From the NCBI GenBank assembly GCA_002433065.1, contig DJHK01000028.1, positions 178,840 through 242,839 of the forward strand: a DNA stretch of 64,000 bases, in the 5' to 3' direction. Made by a program: the position numbers and the translations under genes. The first letter of the stretch is position 1. Each line of letters opens with the position of its first letter. The notes under the pieces are model-generated. The model was given only the letters and a program-made list of their open reading frames with translations. It made no database searches and was not told where the DNA came from. Positions 45,417 through 54,089 of the stretch are shown one piece after another. Source of the stretch: Chloroflexi bacterium UBA6622 (GTDB lineage Bacteria > Chloroflexota > UBA11872).

Positions 45417-45662
45417 GTGGGGGAGCATGGCGTTTTTGAGGTACTCGTGCCGCTAGAAATTTGGCTCGTATTTTCGGTGCTTGTTGTTGTAGCGGTTGTC
45501 GTGGTGCCACGACTTCTCCCCCCCACAGGGCCTAGCTGTACGCGGTGTTCTGGTTCAGGGAGTGTGAGTGAGCGATGGCCGGATCCGACAAAGCCTGGAG
45601 GCTGGCACGAACTTAATGGGATCTGTCCCAAATGCGACGGAAAAGGTCGACTTCGTCGATAA
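45417..45662 (+). CDS. Small membrane protein with paired C-x-x-C-x-G-x-G zinc motifs
   Basis: An 81-residue protein with one N-terminal membrane helix (about residues 13-33), then C-T-R-C-S-G-S-G at 41-48 and C-P-K-C-D-G-K-G at 70-77. This pair is the DnaJ cysteine-rich repeat that binds one zinc ion, so a membrane-tethered zinc ribbon facing the cytoplasm is likely. Full DnaJ has four such repeats plus a J domain; neither is here. It may help a membrane protein fold, but no function is known. GTG start. It is read away from dnaE, with which it would overlap only if dnaE had a longer N-terminus. Confidence 0.7.
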   Translation: MGEHGVFEVLVPLEIWLVFSVLVVVAVVVVPRLLPPTGPSCTRCSGSGSVSERWPDPTKPGGWHELNGICPKCDGKGRLRR

Positions 45663-45731
45663 ATTCGTGAACCAGTCTGTTATTTGGCTCGCGATGCTAG
45701 GTGGGAGTTTTATTAGGACTCCGCGTTTCCG

Positions 45732-46922
45732 ATGACAGGGCTTCGTCAGTTGTTTCCGCATCGCATTCCGCCATTTGCCTGGTTGGGTGCAGCCTCGTTT
45801 TCGTTTGGAATGGGATGGTCAATTTTCATTACGGTATCTACTAATTTCATGGCGGAAGAACTGCATATTCGTCCCGACCAATTGGGCTTGCTTGAGTCCA
45901 TTCGAGAGGTGCCTGGTCTGCTCACGGTTCTGATTGGTGCTCTTGTAATGACCGTGGCGGAGCCGATTCTTGGGGCTGCTGCACTTTTGCTTGTTGCGAT
46001 TGGCTACTTGAATTATTTCCATGTCCAGACGATTGAGGCGCTCGTGGTCTTTTCGTTGATCGGTAGCGTTGGATTTCACCTCTGGTGGCCCGTTGCAAAC
46101 ACTATTGCCTTGCGGCTCAGTACACGTGAGATTCAGGGACGGCGACTTGGTCAACTCCGGTCTATAGGGGCCCTTGCACAACTGAGCGGCGTAGCTTTTG
46201 TTGCGCTGGTCGTCATTGTGATTGGGATGCGACCAATTTTTATTGTGTCAGGGTTGGTCGTGGCTCTGGGGGCCGTGTTTGTGTTCAGACTTCGTGGCTT
46301 GGTTGGTGGTGTAAGCCTTGAGGAGAGGCGTGCGCAACCGAGAATCGTCTTGCGGCGTCGCTACTGGTTGTACTACGTGCTGACGTTTCTTGATGGTGGG
46401 CGACGCCATATCTTTATGACATTTGCGATATTTTTGCTTGTTAGAAATTACGGTGTCGGCGTGCAGACCATTGCATTACTGGGCATCGTCAACGGTGTCA
46501 TGACGGTGGCCGGAGCTTATTTTTTTGGACGCTTGATTGATCGCGTTGGCGAACGGCCGGTGCTTGTGCTCGCGTTCGGTGCACTCGCCATGATTTTTGT
46601 GGGTTACGCGACCATCCCGAGTCTCGCGTTACTTTTTGTTCTGTATGTCCTCGACAACCTCTTCTTCAGTGCAGAGCTTGGGATTACGACATATCTCCGC
46701 AATATTCTGGTCACGCCCGATGATTTGCGGCCGAGCTTGACCGCTGGCATGACCATGAATCACGTGGCAGCCGTTGTCATCCCTGTAACTGGTGGAATCT
46801 TGTGGGAGGTCTACGGTTATCAGGTGCCCTTTATCGGCGGAGCAGTCCTGGCGGTTATCTCGATGGGCTTTAGCATCATGCTTCGATACCCGCAGGGTCT
46901 GGTTTCTGAAGCGGGTAGGTAA
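45732..46922 (+). CDS. Major facilitator superfamily transporter
   Basis: A 396-residue membrane protein with about 12 hydrophobic helices in two halves. The loop between helices 2 and 3 is G-L-L-E-S-I-R-E-V-P-G, in the place of the MFS G-x3-D-R-x-G-R motif, and the second half has Y-F-F-G-R-L-I-D-R-V-G-E-R, a good match to that motif. The substrate is unknown. ATG start at 45732. It converges with the PpiC gene. Confidence 0.85.
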   Translation: MTGLRQLFPHRIPPFAWLGAASFSFGMGWSIFITVSTNFMAEELHIRPDQLGLLESIREVPGLLTVLIGALVMTVAEPILGAAALLLVAIGYLNYFHVQTIEALVVFSLIGSVGFHLWWPVANTIALRLSTREIQGRRLGQLRSIGALAQLSGVAFVALVVIVIGMRPIFIVSGLVVALGAVFVFRLRGLVGGVSLEERRAQPRIVLRRRYWLYYVLTFLDGGRRHIFMTFAIFLLVRNYGVGVQTIALLGIVNGVMTVAGAYFFGRLIDRVGERPVLVLAFGALAMIFVGYATIPSLALLFVLYVLDNLFFSAELGITTYLRNILVTPDDLRPSLTAGMTMNHVAAVVIPVTGGILWEVYGYQVPFIGGAVLAVISMGFSIMLRYPQGLVSEAGR

Positions 46923-46952
46923 CGAGGGTTTGCCTTGCGCGACATCTGGTTG

Positions 46953-48062
46953 TCACGGCAGCGGCGGCAGTTGGTCTTGTGCCCACGTGATGGTCTCGGC
47001 TGTCAGTAGGATTTCAGGTTTGGTCGCGAGGCGGAGTTCGTCAATCCACGCATCAAACGTTGCCATTTGCAGTCGTGTCAACACTGGAGCGGTAAGCTCT
47101 CGGGATTTTGAGTGTTCGTGTACTTCGATGACGTGCCAGCCCTGAGCGGTGCGAATGGGCTGACTCCTGGTTCCAGAGCGCAGGTTGAAGGCAACTTTGT
47201 CCCAGCTGTCAGGCATTAGCCCTCTGGGTATCCACCCGAGCTTCCCTCCTACGCGAGAACTTGCATCAGAGGAAACTTCCTGGGCTACGAGTTCGAAGGG
47301 TTGGCGTGCGTTAAGTCGTGCAACTACGGTCTTCGCGTCATCCTCCGTGGCGGTCACGATCTGCGAAACGCGAATTTGTTCAGGCGAAGGGTCCAGGTTC
47401 TCGGAAAGTTTGTTGGCCGCAGCTTTAGCTAACAAGTCTTGCTGGATGAAGGTTCGAATGCTCTTTTTATCTAGATTCAATGTGTCGCTTAGTTGTTGAA
47501 TGACAACATCGGGCTCGGTGGTTTTTTCGGTCTCCTTGGGACCTGTGGCGAACTCCAGCAGTGCAGCATCTACAGAGGCCTTATCAACCGAAATCCCCAA
47601 AGTGTTTGCGTTAGCACGGACAAGCTCTGCATTAATGAGGTCGGTAAGTGCGTCGAAAAACAGGGTGGTGAGAGGGTTGGTCGATCCCGGTTGCCCTATT
47701 TGAGTTGAACCTGCTGACTCGATTTGTTGTAGCTCGTATCGACGGAAGGCCAGGAACTTCGCGTAGTTCCCAGCTGTTATGTCGGTGTCGGTAACTCGAG
47801 CGACGGCTTGGTTGGGTTTAACAAATATTTCCCGATGAATTGCGCCACCTACAAGCACGCCCACGAGGCTCAGCGTGATGAAGGCCAAAATGGTCAGCGT
47901 TCGGGAAACTGTTGCTGCCCGTTGGGCACGCGGGAGATCGGACCAGTCACGCAGTGCAGTGGGAACGTCTCGCCACCTGACGGATACCTGGATAGGTTGT
48001 CGTGACTTGCGCTGCCGATCACGTATGGTGCGTCGACGCTGGGCACGGGTGCGCGGTGGCAT
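46953..48062 (-). CDS. Membrane-anchored parvulin-type peptidyl-prolyl isomerase (PpiC/PrsA/SurA-like)
   Basis: A 369-residue protein with an R-rich cytoplasmic N-terminus (R-A-Q-R-R-R), one membrane helix (about 53-75), a SurA-N-like chaperone region (~85-220) and a C-terminal rotamase domain. That domain has R-V-S-Q-I-V near 230, S-S-D-A-S-S-R-V-G-G-K-L-G-W-I-P-R-G near 268-285 and G-W-H-V-I-E-V near 320. It should help fold exported proteins outside the membrane. It follows rpsR by 24 bp on the same strand, perhaps by read-through. The ATG start is clear. Confidence 0.86.
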   Translation of the reverse strand: MPPRTRAQRRRTIRDRQRKSRQPIQVSVRWRDVPTALRDWSDLPRAQRAATVSRTLTILAFITLSLVGVLVGGAIHREIFVKPNQAVARVTDTDITAGNYAKFLAFRRYELQQIESAGSTQIGQPGSTNPLTTLFFDALTDLINAELVRANANTLGISVDKASVDAALLEFATGPKETEKTTEPDVVIQQLSDTLNLDKKSIRTFIQQDLLAKAAANKLSENLDPSPEQIRVSQIVTATEDDAKTVVARLNARQPFELVAQEVSSDASSRVGGKLGWIPRGLMPDSWDKVAFNLRSGTRSQPIRTAQGWHVIEVHEHSKSRELTAPVLTRLQMATFDAWIDELRLATKPEILLTAETITWAQDQLPPLP

Positions 48063-48086
48063 CCGTGCGAGAGACTCGAGAGAGAA

Positions 48087-48470
48087 CTAGCCGTGCAGCC
48101 GGCGCCGCACGATGTACGGAAGCAAGCCGAGAAACCGAGCGCGCTTAATGGCAATGGCCAGTTTTCGTTGATTCTTGGCCGTGATTCCGGTCTTACGTCG
48201 TGCTTCGATTCGGCCGCTATCTGCTATGAAGCGGCGAAGTAGGGTGGAATTCTTGTAGTCGATGGGTTCACCAGACTGATTGAAGTAGTCACCGCGGCGT
48301 CTAAAGCCACGACCACGGCCGCGACCGCGACCACCGCCACCCCGGCCACCGCCATGTCGGCCACCGCCACCACCCCGGCTATCCGGTCGATCATTATTTC
48401 GCGCCGGTGGCCCAGCTGTGGGGCTGTCGATCTTAGGTGTTTCTGTTGCGGCTTCAGGTTCGCTGGTCAT
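48087..48470 (-). CDS. rpsR: 30S ribosomal protein S18 with an RGG-rich N-terminal extension
   Basis: A 127-residue S18. The core (residues 57-127) has the family blocks [25 protein letters not shown] and [13 protein letters not shown]. The usual cysteine cluster at the start of the core is absent (D-Y-F-N-Q-S-G), as in zinc-independent S18. The N-terminal ~56 residues are an extension, acidic/polar up to 30 and then an almost pure Gly-Arg tract (32-59), which is unusual. S18 binds 16S rRNA with S6. Last gene of the rpsF-ssb-rpsR operon, 24 bp after ssb. Confidence 0.9.
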   Translation of the reverse strand: MTSEPEAATETPKIDSPTAGPPARNNDRPDSRGGGGGRHGGGRGGGGRGRGRGRGFRRRGDYFNQSGEPIDYKNSTLLRRFIADSGRIEARRKTGITAKNQRKLAIAIKRARFLGLLPYIVRRRLHG

Positions 48471-48494
48471 TAGTGCATATCCTGTGAATGAATG

Positions 48495-48956
48495 CTAGAA
48501 GGGCAAGTCGTCTGCGGTGATTTCATTGTTGTCATTGCTGATAGAGGAATCGGTAACTGGCTCTTGGCGCGTATCACTGGGCGGGTCTACGTCGTCGCGC
48601 CCTCCCAACATTAATAGCTCTCGGGCAATTAGCTCGGTCGTATAGCGGTCATTACCTTCTTGATCTTGCCATTGCCGCGTTTCCAAACGTCCCTCCACAT
48701 AAACTTTTCGTCCTGTTCGCAGATATTCATTCGAAATCTCTGCTAATCGTCGCCATGCGACCACTCTGAACCACTCGGTCCTCTCACGTTGTTCACCGTC
48801 TCGTCCCTGCCAGCTGTCATTGACTGCGACGCTGAAATTAGTGACTGGAGTTCCGTCCTGCGTGAACCGCATTTCTGGATCTCGACCAAGATTTCCAATG
48901 ATTTGTACTTTGTTGAGTCCACGAGATCGGCTGCGAGTCGCAGGCTGTTCGCTCAA
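48495..48956 (-). CDS. ssb: Single-stranded DNA-binding protein
   Basis: A 153-residue SSB: N-terminal OB fold with [16 protein letters not shown] near residues 14-29, then F-S-V-A-V-N-D-S-W and [11 protein letters not shown] near 88. A flexible acidic tail ends in D-D-L-P-F, the partner-recruiting tip. It forms homotetramers in cells. It starts with TTG overlapping the rpsF stop by 4 nt (TTGA), so translation is coupled. This rpsF-ssb-rpsR order is widely conserved. Confidence 0.95.
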   Translation of the reverse strand: MSEQPATRSRSRGLNKVQIIGNLGRDPEMRFTQDGTPVTNFSVAVNDSWQGRDGEQRERTEWFRVVAWRRLAEISNEYLRTGRKVYVEGRLETRQWQDQEGNDRYTTELIARELLMLGGRDDVDPPSDTRQEPVTDSSISNDNNEITADDLPF

Positions 48957-49285
48957 CGCTCGGCCTCGACAAGCTTTTTGGCTTCAAACGCGGCAACATC
49001 GGGATCTTCGAGGACTACAAGAAACCGTGTTACTTCTTCGACAAGACGCAGCGAGCGTTCCAGACTTTCGACTTTTTCAGGATCCATTGAAAATCGAACC
49101 AGAAGATAATGACCTTCTCGTTGCTTCTGAATTGGATAGGCGAACTTGCGGCGACCCCACGAATTCACGCTATCGATTTCAGCGCCACTTGCGCTAAGAC
49201 GCTCAGTGACAATGTCAATATGGGATGTTTCGAGTTCCGGTACTCGATCTACACCGAAGATGACGACAAGTTCGTAGTTACGCAC
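48953..49285 (-). CDS. rpsF: 30S ribosomal protein S6
   Basis: A 110-residue S6 with R-N-Y-E-L-V-V-I near the start, [11 protein letters not shown] near 44-54 and E-G-H-Y-L-L-V-R-F near 57-65. It binds 16S rRNA as a pair with S18, whose gene lies two positions on. GTG start at 49285. First gene of the rpsF-ssb-rpsR operon; the divergent hydrolase gene starts 127 bp away, so the operon promoter should lie between. Confidence 0.95.
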   Translation of the reverse strand: MRNYELVVIFGVDRVPELETSHIDIVTERLSASGAEIDSVNSWGRRKFAYPIQKQREGHYLLVRFSMDPEKVESLERSLRLVEEVTRFLVVLEDPDVAAFEAKKLVEAER

Positions 49286-49412
49286 AGGTTGTTTTTATCA
49301 GTTTTGTACCGCTAAGGCGAACGGTGCCAGCGACTATAAGAATGCAAATTAGTGAAGGGAAGCCTAGCATAGCGAACAGGTTTGGCGATGTACTCGTGCA
49401 TTGGAGGCACTA

Positions 49413-50378
49413 TTGAAATTTGCCATACCTTTGATTGGCGGATTGTTAGCGGGGCTTGTATTTCGAGGCCGTCCACATCCGATTGATGTTTCTGCATACG
49501 TTGAGCAGGTGGGCGGAAAACGAACATTGGTTGAGGGTGGACGAATGTATAGCCGGTCTCTTGGCCACGGGCCTGATCTCGTGATGCTTCCTGGCTTTGC
49601 GGGAAATTCAAGCACATGGGAATTCATTACGCCTGATCTCGCTTCTGATCATCACGTGCATCTTGTGGATCTTCTCGGGCATGGTTTTTCTGACAAGCCG
49701 TCGACAGCGGCTTTCGATGGCGATTTTCACGCGAACCGTCTCGTGGAATGGTTGCGGATTCACGAGGTTCAAAACCCAGTCGTTATTGCGAGTTCGGCTG
49801 GATGCCAGGCTGCTGTGGCAATGGCAAGTACATATCCTCAACATGTTCGAGGTCTGGTGTTAGTGGATCCGTTTCTGATCGCGGGTCGTGGCATCAGGTC
49901 CGTGCTTGCTATAGCAAAATTGTTTCCGCGCATTACGGCCTTTGTAATGCGCCGGCTTTATGCACAGCGTTGGTTTGTCCGTTTTGGGCAGATGCTTGGA
50001 CGACGTGACCCGTGGCGGGTAACTGCCGCCGACGTGGATCGGCAATATGTTCCATATGGTACGCCAGGGTTTTTTGAAGCGTTACCTGCGATGCTGGCGG
50101 GCATTGATCCGTCGAGTTACCACAATATGGTGCAAGAGGTTGAGTGCCCGGTGCTTTTGGTATGGGGTGCCGCTGATCGAACTGCGACTTTGGGGCAAGC
50201 GCGTTGGCTGGGATGCCAATTCCAGCACGCTGAAACGGTAATCCTTGCTGAGGCTGGTCATTTGCCTCAAGAAGAAGTGCCAGCTGACTTGGTTGCTCGG
50301 CTTCGCCCATTTCTCAGGTCGGTTGAGACGTCTTCTACGCCTCGACCTTCGGCAACTATTCAGGACGATCCAGGTTGA
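49413..50378 (+). CDS. Alpha/beta hydrolase
   Basis: A 321-residue alpha/beta hydrolase with a weakly hydrophobic N-terminus (K-F-A-I-P-L-I-G-G-L-L-A-G-L) that may anchor it. L-P-G-F-A-G-N-S gives the oxyanion loop, D-L-L-G-H-G-F-S-D the typical early loop, and I-A-S-S-A-G-C the nucleophile elbow, where the first glycine of G-x-S-x-G is replaced by alanine-serine. V-W-G-A-A-D-R supplies the acid and E-A-G-H-L-P-Q-E-E the histidine. Substrate unknown. The TTG at 49413 lies five bases after GGAGG. Its 3' end overlaps that of rmuC by 23 bp, tail to tail. Confidence 0.83.
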   Translation: MKFAIPLIGGLLAGLVFRGRPHPIDVSAYVEQVGGKRTLVEGGRMYSRSLGHGPDLVMLPGFAGNSSTWEFITPDLASDHHVHLVDLLGHGFSDKPSTAAFDGDFHANRLVEWLRIHEVQNPVVIASSAGCQAAVAMASTYPQHVRGLVLVDPFLIAGRGIRSVLAIAKLFPRITAFVMRRLYAQRWFVRFGQMLGRRDPWRVTAADVDRQYVPYGTPGFFEALPAMLAGIDPSSYHNMVQEVECPVLLVWGAADRTATLGQARWLGCQFQHAETVILAEAGHLPQEEVPADLVARLRPFLRSVETSSTPRPSATIQDDPG

Positions 50379-51315
50379 TCGGTACTTCGACTTTTTGCTG
50401 TAAAGCTGAGAGCCGACGTGAGGTTTCTTGTTGCTTGGTCTGGGCATTTCGCAAGTGTGAACCGAGGGTCTCTACATCACTGGAGGTTTGACGAATGTCC
50501 TGTGAGAGCGACGTCAACTGTGTTTGAATCTGGCGGGCGCTGCGTTCCACCGACAGGCCACGAAGGGCCAACGCGATAGTCTGGATGTAGAGGAAGAGGG
50601 TGTTGGGTGAGGTGGGGATCACCCGATTTTCGTGGGCGTAGGTCCACAATTGGGATCCGTCGTCTAGGCCTCGATCACGCCGCATGATTTCATGGAAGAT
50701 GTTTTCGCCGGGGATGTACATCAATGCATAATCGACCGTTTGCTCTTCAGGTCGGATGTACTCCCTGACTGCGTCTACGTGGCGTCGGATATCTTTCGTG
50801 AATCTTCGTCGAGCCGCCTCACGGCCTTTCTCATCCTTGGCCGTTACGATTGCCTCAAATGCGGTAAGCGGAAACTTAGCGTCGATCGGAATAATTCGGT
50901 CACGTACTCGTACTGTCGCATCCACACGTCGACCGTCCAAGAAGGAATGTTGGAGTGTGACTGCATCTTCAGGCAGCGCGTCGCGCAAGAGGTTTTCAAG
51001 CAAGACCTCGCCTAGGCCACCACGGGGTCCAGGTGCACTTAGTGCCTGCGTAAGCCGTCGGGTTTCATTCAACAGGTCGTCTGTGGCTGAAGAAATATGG
51101 CCGATTTGCGTGTTCAACCGACCTATGGTGTCTTCCTGCGTTGATCTCGACTCCCCGGTAACCTGCTGAACCATCAGGAACGCGTCAGCAAGTCTACGGT
51201 CCGCTGCTTCAATACTTGACTGGAGCCTTCGAAGGCGGGCACCGATTGCCCACATGCCTATGGCAAGTAGGCTTACCCCTACCGCCACGACGGGAATAGC
51301 CGTCGTTAAATCCAT
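50356..51315 (-). CDS. rmuC: RmuC-domain protein
   Basis: A 319-residue RmuC family protein. An N-terminal membrane helix (about residues 6-24) is followed by a coiled coil (~28-85), then the RmuC nuclease-like domain with G-L-G-E-V-L-L-E-N-L-L near 100, D-A-V-T-L-Q-H-S-F, P-I-D-A-K-F-P-L near 145 and Y-I-P-G-E-N-I-F-H-E near 198, and a C-terminal coiled coil. RmuC limits recombination at inverted repeats, probably with a PD-(D/E)XK-like fold. ATG at 51315 preferred over a TTG two codons upstream. Divergent from the uracil-DNA glycosylase gene, 43 bp away. Confidence 0.88.
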   Translation of the reverse strand: MDLTTAIPVVAVGVSLLAIGMWAIGARLRRLQSSIEAADRRLADAFLMVQQVTGESRSTQEDTIGRLNTQIGHISSATDDLLNETRRLTQALSAPGPRGGLGEVLLENLLRDALPEDAVTLQHSFLDGRRVDATVRVRDRIIPIDAKFPLTAFEAIVTAKDEKGREAARRRFTKDIRRHVDAVREYIRPEEQTVDYALMYIPGENIFHEIMRRDRGLDDGSQLWTYAHENRVIPTSPNTLFLYIQTIALALRGLSVERSARQIQTQLTSLSQDIRQTSSDVETLGSHLRNAQTKQQETSRRLSALQQKVEVPINLDRPE

Positions 51316-51358
51316 AAGCAAAGCGTACCCTTGGAATGCTTCTTCAGGTCAAAGTTAA

Positions 51359-52063
51359 TTGATAATCGATCTTCCACAGCTGGCCGAAAATATACATGCA
51401 TGTCGAAGATGCTCGAGGCTTGTGTCCTGGTGTCAACATGTTGCCCGAACGAAACGCACTGCGTTTCGTGACGAAATCTACTGGGGCCAACCGGTCGCCG
51501 GATTTGGTGATCCCGAAGCGCAGGTGGTGCTTGTGGGGTTAGCTCCGGCGGCACATGGTGCAAATCGGACAGGTCGCGTATTTACCGGTGATCGGTCTGG
51601 CGACTTCTTGTTCGCTTCGTTACACCGAACGGGTTTTGCTAATCAAGCGCAGAGTCAACATCGGGACGACGGCTTGCGGCTCAGCGGCGCATATGTGACA
51701 GCGATTGTCCGGTGTGCACCTCCAGAAAACCAACCGACCTCCCTTGAGCGAGCAGCCTGTCGTTCGTGGCTAGAAGGGGAATTGCGATTGTTGTTAGAAG
51801 TCCGCGTGTTGATCGCCTTAGGTGGTGAGGCATGGCGACACCTATTCCGTTTGTATCGGGATCATGGGGAGGACGTCCCACGTCCGGTCGTACCGTTTGG
51901 GCATGGGACTGAGGTCAAGCTTGGTCGCCACACAATGATCGGTTCGTACCATCCCAGCCAGCAAAATACGTTTACTGGTCGTCTCACCCCATCAATGCTC
52001 GATCAGGTGATGCTTCGTGGGCGACAGATTGCTGGTGAGTCTGTATCCGGGTTCGAGAGCTAG
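51359..52063 (+). CDS. udgB: Uracil-DNA glycosylase, family 5 (UdgB-like)
   Basis: A 234-residue glycosylase that removes uracil, and in family 5 also hypoxanthine and other deaminated bases, from DNA. Motif 1 reads G-L-A-P-A-A-H-G-A-N-R-T-G-R near 60-73, the family 5 hallmark without the polar catalytic residue of other families, followed by F-T-G-D-R-S-G-D-F-L. The C-terminal motif is G-S-Y-H-P-S-Q-Q-N-T. Four cysteines for the [4Fe-4S] cluster are available (C-R-R-C near 15 and C-Q-H, then C-A-P-P and C-R-S-W). The TTG start is uncertain. Confidence 0.88.
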   Translation: MIIDLPQLAENIHACRRCSRLVSWCQHVARTKRTAFRDEIYWGQPVAGFGDPEAQVVLVGLAPAAHGANRTGRVFTGDRSGDFLFASLHRTGFANQAQSQHRDDGLRLSGAYVTAIVRCAPPENQPTSLERAACRSWLEGELRLLLEVRVLIALGGEAWRHLFRLYRDHGEDVPRPVVPFGHGTEVKLGRHTMIGSYHPSQQNTFTGRLTPSMLDQVMLRGRQIAGESVSGFES

Positions 52064-52147
52064 ACCTAAAGGCGATTCAGGTCGCCATAGAAGCTATAGA
52101 GGATTTATCCTTGCCATAACGACCGCTGCTAGGAGACGAAAGACAGC

Positions 52148-52972
52148 ATGTTCGCAACCTTCGGACGAACTCTAGAACTCATTAAGTTAAGTTGGGGCGT
52201 GCTACAACGCGATCGGAAGCTCATTGCGTTTCCCTTGTTGTCTGGCCTTGCGTTCTTAGCTTTTGCAGGCCTGATGACCGGGATAGTTTCCGGAATTGGT
52301 TTGTTGGATCGCATGGAATCGGAGGCAGGGCTAGCGCTTAGTGATGTAGTTGTACTGGCGATCACCTATTTCGGTCTCGCGTTTGTAATTATCTATTTCA
52401 ATGCTGCGCTGGCCGGAGCCGCGATGGTTCGACTGGCTGGTGGCCAGTCAACCATGGGTGAGGGATTCCAGATGGCTAACCGACGGCTGCCGCAAATCGC
52501 GGGTTGGGCGCTGATCTCGGCCACCGTCGGGCTTATCTTGCAGGTGATGCGGAGTAATTCACGCGATAATTTTTTGAGCCAATTGGTGCTTTCGATGATT
52601 GGCGGTGTTTGGGCCTATATGACGTTTTTTGTCGTGCCAGTCCTTGTTGCTGAAAATATCGGCCCCATTGGAGCTATTCAGCGGTCAGGCTCATTGTTCA
52701 AGAGAACTTGGGGTGAGCAGATGGTCGCTAACTTTGGTTTCGGTATCGTTGGACTCGTCGCGGTGTTAGCTGCCGCGGTTCCGGCTTTCCTGATCGGAAA
52801 AGTTTCTATGGTTGCAGGTATCGGGGTTGGAGTCGTCACGGTAGGAGTTGCAGTTGCGACTGTAGCGACCCTCGAAACGATTTTTAAAGCGGCGCTATAT
52901 GGGTACGTTGCGGATGGACGTGTCGCAGAAGGTTTTACGGAAGAAACTCTTGCGGCTGCTTACGGAAACTAG
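52148..52972 (+). CDS. DUF6159-like multi-pass membrane protein
   Basis: A 274-residue membrane protein with about six hydrophobic helices. It begins L-E-L-I-K-L-S-W-G-V-L-Q-R-D-R-K-L-I-A-F-P, the conserved start of a widespread family of bacterial membrane proteins (DUF6159), and has A-I-Q-R-S-G-S-L-F-K-R-T-W-G-E near 178-192. The function is unknown. The ATG follows GGAG by about ten bases. It is 85 bp after the uracil-DNA glycosylase gene. Confidence 0.75.
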   Translation: MFATFGRTLELIKLSWGVLQRDRKLIAFPLLSGLAFLAFAGLMTGIVSGIGLLDRMESEAGLALSDVVVLAITYFGLAFVIIYFNAALAGAAMVRLAGGQSTMGEGFQMANRRLPQIAGWALISATVGLILQVMRSNSRDNFLSQLVLSMIGGVWAYMTFFVVPVLVAENIGPIGAIQRSGSLFKRTWGEQMVANFGFGIVGLVAVLAAAVPAFLIGKVSMVAGIGVGVVTVGVAVATVATLETIFKAALYGYVADGRVAEGFTEETLAAAYGN

Positions 52973-53096
52973 CTTTGTCTCGGTCGTCGTTTAGTCTGCC
53001 GAAAGCGTACGGCAGTAGGGAGATGGGTTCCTGATCATTGCGGGCATCCGTGTGGCCGAGGACGTATCCGCTGATTTATATCGCTGGGTCAGCAAT

Positions 53097-53109
53097 GTGA
53101 GATTCTCAC
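53097..53109. promoter_or_regulatory. Palindrome upstream of the SDR gene, possible operator
   Basis: GTGAGA-T-TCTCAC is a perfect inverted repeat 50 bp before the SDR start, in a 186-bp gap with no other recognisable element. Its size and position fit a dimeric repressor site, but no regulator gene is nearby and chance is not excluded. Confidence 0.2.
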
Positions 53110-53158
53110 TTCTGGCGTCGACTGTCGTCATTCATTCGGTAACGATTGGACTGGTTGT

Positions 53159-53893
53159 ATGACCCATACACATCGAGGGCAACGTGCTGCCGTGTACGGG
53201 GCTAGTAGTGGAATGGGGCGTGAAACAGCCCTGGCGCTTGCGCGCGCCGGAGCCGATGTGGCCGTACTCGCTCGCGATTTTGATGCCCTGACAGTAGTTG
53301 CTGCTGAAATAAAGACGATGGGTCGTCGAGCTGTTCCTATCGCTGTGGACGTCAAAGACTCAAAGGCTGCCCGTGACTCCGTATCGAATATTGTTGACGT
53401 GTTGAGGGGAATCGACATTCTGGTGTATGCCACAGGTTGGAACATTCCGAAGCGTGCCCTGGAAGTCCTTAGTGCCTCGGATTGGGAATTGATGCAGCGG
53501 ACAAACTTGTGGGGACTGTATGACGTTACCCAGGCCGCATTACCTACCCTTCGTGAATGCAGTGCACGGCTTGTCGTGATCTCGTCTGCCGCGGTGCAGA
53601 TCCCTGATGTTTCAGGAGTTGCTTATCAGTCCACCAAGCATGCGGAAGCGGGATTTGTGCATGGACTTATGCGTGAAGAAGCAGAGCATGGGATTCGTGC
53701 CACAGTCTTGTTTCCGGGTTTGACCGAGACACCGATGCTAGGACGCCGGCCGTCGCCGACTCCACAAGCAATCGTGGCTCAGGCCTTGCAGCCCGTGGAT
53801 GTGGCCGATACGGTTGTTTTTGTGACGTCGCTTCCTTCGCGAGCCTATGTTCCTGAATTGATGCTTCTACCAGCGGCGATCCAGCAGCGGTAG
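53159..53893 (+). CDS. Short-chain dehydrogenase/reductase
   Basis: A 244-residue classical SDR. The cofactor loop is Y-G-A-S-S-G-M-G near residues 14-21, and the V-A-V-L-A-R-D strand end favours NADP. The catalytic serine is in V-I-S-S-A-A-V near 140, and tyrosine and lysine are in Y-Q-S-T-K near 155-159. P-G-L-T-E-T-P-M follows near 185. It oxidises or reduces a hydroxyl/keto group on an unknown substrate. It stands alone between the DUF6159 and L,D-transpeptidase genes. Confidence 0.9.
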   Translation: MTHTHRGQRAAVYGASSGMGRETALALARAGADVAVLARDFDALTVVAAEIKTMGRRAVPIAVDVKDSKAARDSVSNIVDVLRGIDILVYATGWNIPKRALEVLSASDWELMQRTNLWGLYDVTQAALPTLRECSARLVVISSAAVQIPDVSGVAYQSTKHAEAGFVHGLMREEAEHGIRATVLFPGLTETPMLGRRPSPTPQAIVAQALQPVDVADTVVFVTSLPSRAYVPELMLLPAAIQQR

Positions 53894-54089
53894 CACATGA
53901 ATATGGCTGGAGGATGAACGCGACATAGGTTGACATAATAAGGACCTTCGTTTGAGCGTTTTGTTTTTGTGTGATGTCAGATCGTGCAAGCGAGTTGTTA
54001 TCGATTGTTAAAGCTGCGGCGGCAGGGATGGGGAACTATAGTGGGTCGGGTCTCTGACAACTGGCCTTATCTATGGCGGACGTGATCGT

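Noticed and set aside
45323..45631. 103-residue N-terminal extension of DnaE
   Set aside because: Low-complexity T/S-rich sequence ahead of the standard PHP beginning; a TTG with a good ribosome-binding site exists at 45322, and the extension overlaps an opposite-strand zinc-motif gene.
53052..53162. 36-codon GTG frame overlapping the SDR start
   Set aside because: No ribosome-binding site or conserved feature; the palindrome inside it is better explained as regulatory DNA or chance.
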